DNA of 6,031 nt from NCBI GenBank assembly GCA_026421135.1, contig JAPKCR010000168.1:1-6031 (forward strand), given 5' to 3'. The first letter of the stretch is position 1. Each line of letters opens with the position of its first letter. The notes under the pieces are model-generated. The model was not told the origin of the DNA, did no database searches, and saw nothing but the letters and a program-made list of their open reading frames with translations. This document shows positions 4,999-6,031 of this stretch, in pieces. A program made the translations under genes and the position numbers. Source of the DNA: Sulfitobacter sp. Lineage in GTDB: Bacteria > Pseudomonadota > Alphaproteobacteria > Rhodobacterales > Rhodobacteraceae.

Positions 4999-5876
4999 GC
5001 ATGAAAATTGGATTCATTGGGTTGGGCAATATGGGCGCGCCGATGGCGGCCAATTTGGTCAAGGCCGGGCACACCGTCACCGGATTTGACGTTGCAGGCA
5101 CTCGGGCTGACGGCGTCGCTGTCGCCGCCGATCTGGAAAGCGCCGTCAAGGGTATGGACGTGGTGATCACCATGCTGCCGAATGGGTCGATCCTGCGGCA
5201 GGTGGCCGCGCAAGCGATCCCGCATATGGCCAAGGGGACGTTGTTTATTGATTGCTCGACGGTGGACGTGGAAAGCGCCAAAAATACATCGGAAGCTGCT
5301 GAAAACGAAGGGATTATGTCGGTTGATGCCCCTGTATCCGGCGGAATTGGTGGTGCTGCTGGAGGCACCCTGACTTTTATGGCGGGGGGGACCGAAGCGG
5401 CATTTAAAAAGGCCAAACCACTGTTCGACATCATGGGCCAGAAGGCCGTGCATTGTGGGGATGCAGGCGCGGGTCAGGCCGCGAAAATCTGCAATAACAT
5501 GATCCTTGGGGTCACAATGATCGCCACCTGCGAGGCCTTTGCATTGGCTGACAAACTGGGGCTGGACCGTCAAAAGATGTTTGACGTGGTTAGCACGTCA
5601 TCCGGATATAGCTGGTCGATGAACGCCTATTGCCCCGCCCCCGGCGTCGGGCCGACCTCGCCGGCCGATAACGGCTATGCGCCTGGGTTTGCCGCAGAAT
5701 TGATGCTCAAGGATCTGGGGTTGTCCCAACAGGCCGCAGAAATGGCGAACGCGGATACGCCAATGGGCGAACTGGCCCGCGCACTGTACGCGCAGTTTGT
5801 CGAGGAAGAAGACGGCAAGGGTAAAGACTTCTCGGCGATGCTGCCTCGGTTTGAAAAGCGCAGCCGGCCAAACTAA
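4995..5876 (+). CDS. mmsB: 3-hydroxyisobutyrate dehydrogenase
   Basis: MmsB oxidises 3-hydroxyisobutyrate to methylmalonate semialdehyde with NAD+, supplying the substrate of MmsA. The 293-residue length fits the beta-hydroxyacid dehydrogenase family. The N-terminal Rossmann fold opens with GFIGLGNMGAPMA (GxGxxG at 9-14), and Asp32 ends the second strand, consistent with NAD+. The substrate motif DAPVSGG is at 111-117. The catalytic Lys164 lies in GAGQAAKICNN with Asn167/Asn168 following. The C-terminal GKDFSAM at 276-282 is also typical of the family. The ATG at 4995 overlaps the preceding TGA by four bases and has GGAG at 4983-4986, eight bases upstream. A second ATG at 5001 is possible but less well spaced. 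It is the last gene of the operon, with no strong terminator after it. Confidence 0.95.
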   Translation: MSMKIGFIGLGNMGAPMAANLVKAGHTVTGFDVAGTRADGVAVAADLESAVKGMDVVITMLPNGSILRQVAAQAIPHMAKGTLFIDCSTVDVESAKNTSEAAENEGIMSVDAPVSGGIGGAAGGTLTFMAGGTEAAFKKAKPLFDIMGQKAVHCGDAGAGQAAKICNNMILGVTMIATCEAFALADKLGLDRQKMFDVVSTSSGYSWSMNAYCPAPGVGPTSPADNGYAPGFAAELMLKDLGLSQQAAEMANADTPMGELARALYAQFVEEEDGKGKDFSAMLPRFEKRSRPN

Positions 5877-5945
5877 CGCGGTTCGCGGAAATCGTGACAG
5901 GCTATTTCCCGCCGGTGGATTAGATCGACGGGAACCAAGCGATGC

Positions 5946-5980
5946 TCCGTTATGTTATAATAGTGAATAACAATAACGGA
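5946..5980. promoter_or_regulatory. 13-bp inverted repeat enclosing a -10 box, probable operator
   Basis: TCCGTTATGTTAT (5946-5958) is the exact reverse complement of ATAAC plus ATAACGGA (5967-5971 and 5973-5980), with one extra A at 5972. The arms enclose an 8-base centre (5959-5966). Each arm contains two GTTAT/ATAAC units, giving four half-sites. The TATAAT box lies in the left arm and centre, and the right arm reaches the GGA before the downstream ATG. It is best read as a DNA operator; in any read-through mRNA it would form a stable hairpin covering that GGA. The regulator is unknown. The left half resembles a Zur box (see findings). Confidence 0.6.
5953..5961 (+). promoter_or_regulatory. 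Extended -10 promoter for the last gene
   Basis: TGT followed by a perfect TATAAT (5956-5961) forms an extended -10 element. No recognisable -35 lies 16-18 bases upstream. A start near 5968 gives a leader of about 21 bases before the ATG at 5989. It is the only clear signal in the 112-base gap 5877-5988 apart from the inverted repeat over it. Confidence 0.65.
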
Positions 5981-5988
5981 TTAGTAAC

Positions 5989-6031
5989 ATGAAACATCTT
6001 TTAGCCGCAGCTGGTGCTTTTGCCTGTTTTG
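5989..6031 (+). CDS. N-terminal fragment of an exported protein
   Basis: Fourteen codons are visible before the window ends: MKHLLAAAGAFACF. A charged start (Lys, His) followed by an uninterrupted run of Leu, Ala, Gly and Phe is the beginning of a Sec signal peptide. The Cys at residue 13 could be part of a hydrophobic core or a lipobox, which cannot be settled here. A weak GGA (5978-5980) lies eight bases upstream and a strong promoter just before it, so the start is credible. The family is not recognisable from this fragment. Confidence 0.6.
   Translation, partial: MKHLLAAAGAFACF

Noticed and set aside
4515..5573. A 352-codon antisense open frame spanning the hydrolase/mmsB junction
   Set aside because: It crosses two conserved genes on the other strand and has no domain signature or promoter.
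5906..5934. TTCCCG/CGGGAA hairpin after mmsB as an operon terminator
   Set aside because: The stem is only six bp with a 17-base loop and no T-run. CGCG-GTT-CGCG at 5877-5887 is equally weak. I see no convincing terminator here.
1..6031. CRISPR arrays, tRNA/rRNA, insertion sequences, phage or defence genes
   Set aside because: I found no regularly spaced repeats, cloverleaf sequence, transposase or integrase reading frame, or toxin-antitoxin-like pair on either strand.

Overview
The window carries a compact valine-degradation cluster from what looks like a marine Rhodobacterales (Roseobacter-group) alphaproteobacterium. That placement is inferred from the gene order (divergent LysR regulator, then mmsA, an acyl-CoA dehydrogenase, a 3-hydroxyisobutyryl-CoA hydrolase and mmsB), the protein sequences, moderately high GC coding DNA, and a GC-rich intergenic element of a kind I associate with this family. 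I could not run a database search.

Layout. Positions 1-61 (minus) hold the first 20 codons of a protein that looks like a CBS-domain protein. Positions 123-1019 (minus) encode a LysR-type regulator. The 187-base gap 1020-1206 is a divergent control region with a palindromic GC-rich element (about 1031-1087) and a dense cluster of TGCAAAA inverted repeats (1115-1172) next to a possible promoter. Then, all on plus: mmsA (1207-2706), a GC-rich hairpin (2716-2737), a strong extended -10 promoter overlaid by a 20-bp near-perfect inverted repeat (2763-2788), an acyl-CoA dehydrogenase (2816-3958), a 3-hydroxyisobutyryl-CoA hydrolase (3955-4998) and mmsB (4995-5876). The last three are joined by two 4-base ATGA stop/start overlaps. 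The window ends with a second extended -10 promoter inside a 13-bp inverted repeat (5946-5980) and the first 14 codons of an exported protein (5989 onward).

How the genes work together. Isobutyryl-CoA from valine is oxidised to methacrylyl-CoA by the dehydrogenase. After hydration by an enzyme not encoded here, 3-hydroxyisobutyryl-CoA is hydrolysed by the crotonase-fold hydrolase, 3-hydroxyisobutyrate is oxidised by MmsB, and the resulting methylmalonate semialdehyde is converted by MmsA to propionyl-CoA. mmsA seems to have its own control region, separate from the acd-hydrolase-mmsB operon.

The enzymes are ordinary. The noteworthy material is in the intergenic regions: three distinct inverted-repeat systems, each sitting on or next to a promoter. 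I see no phage, CRISPR, tRNA/rRNA, insertion sequence or defence system, and no evidence of a wholly new biological system.
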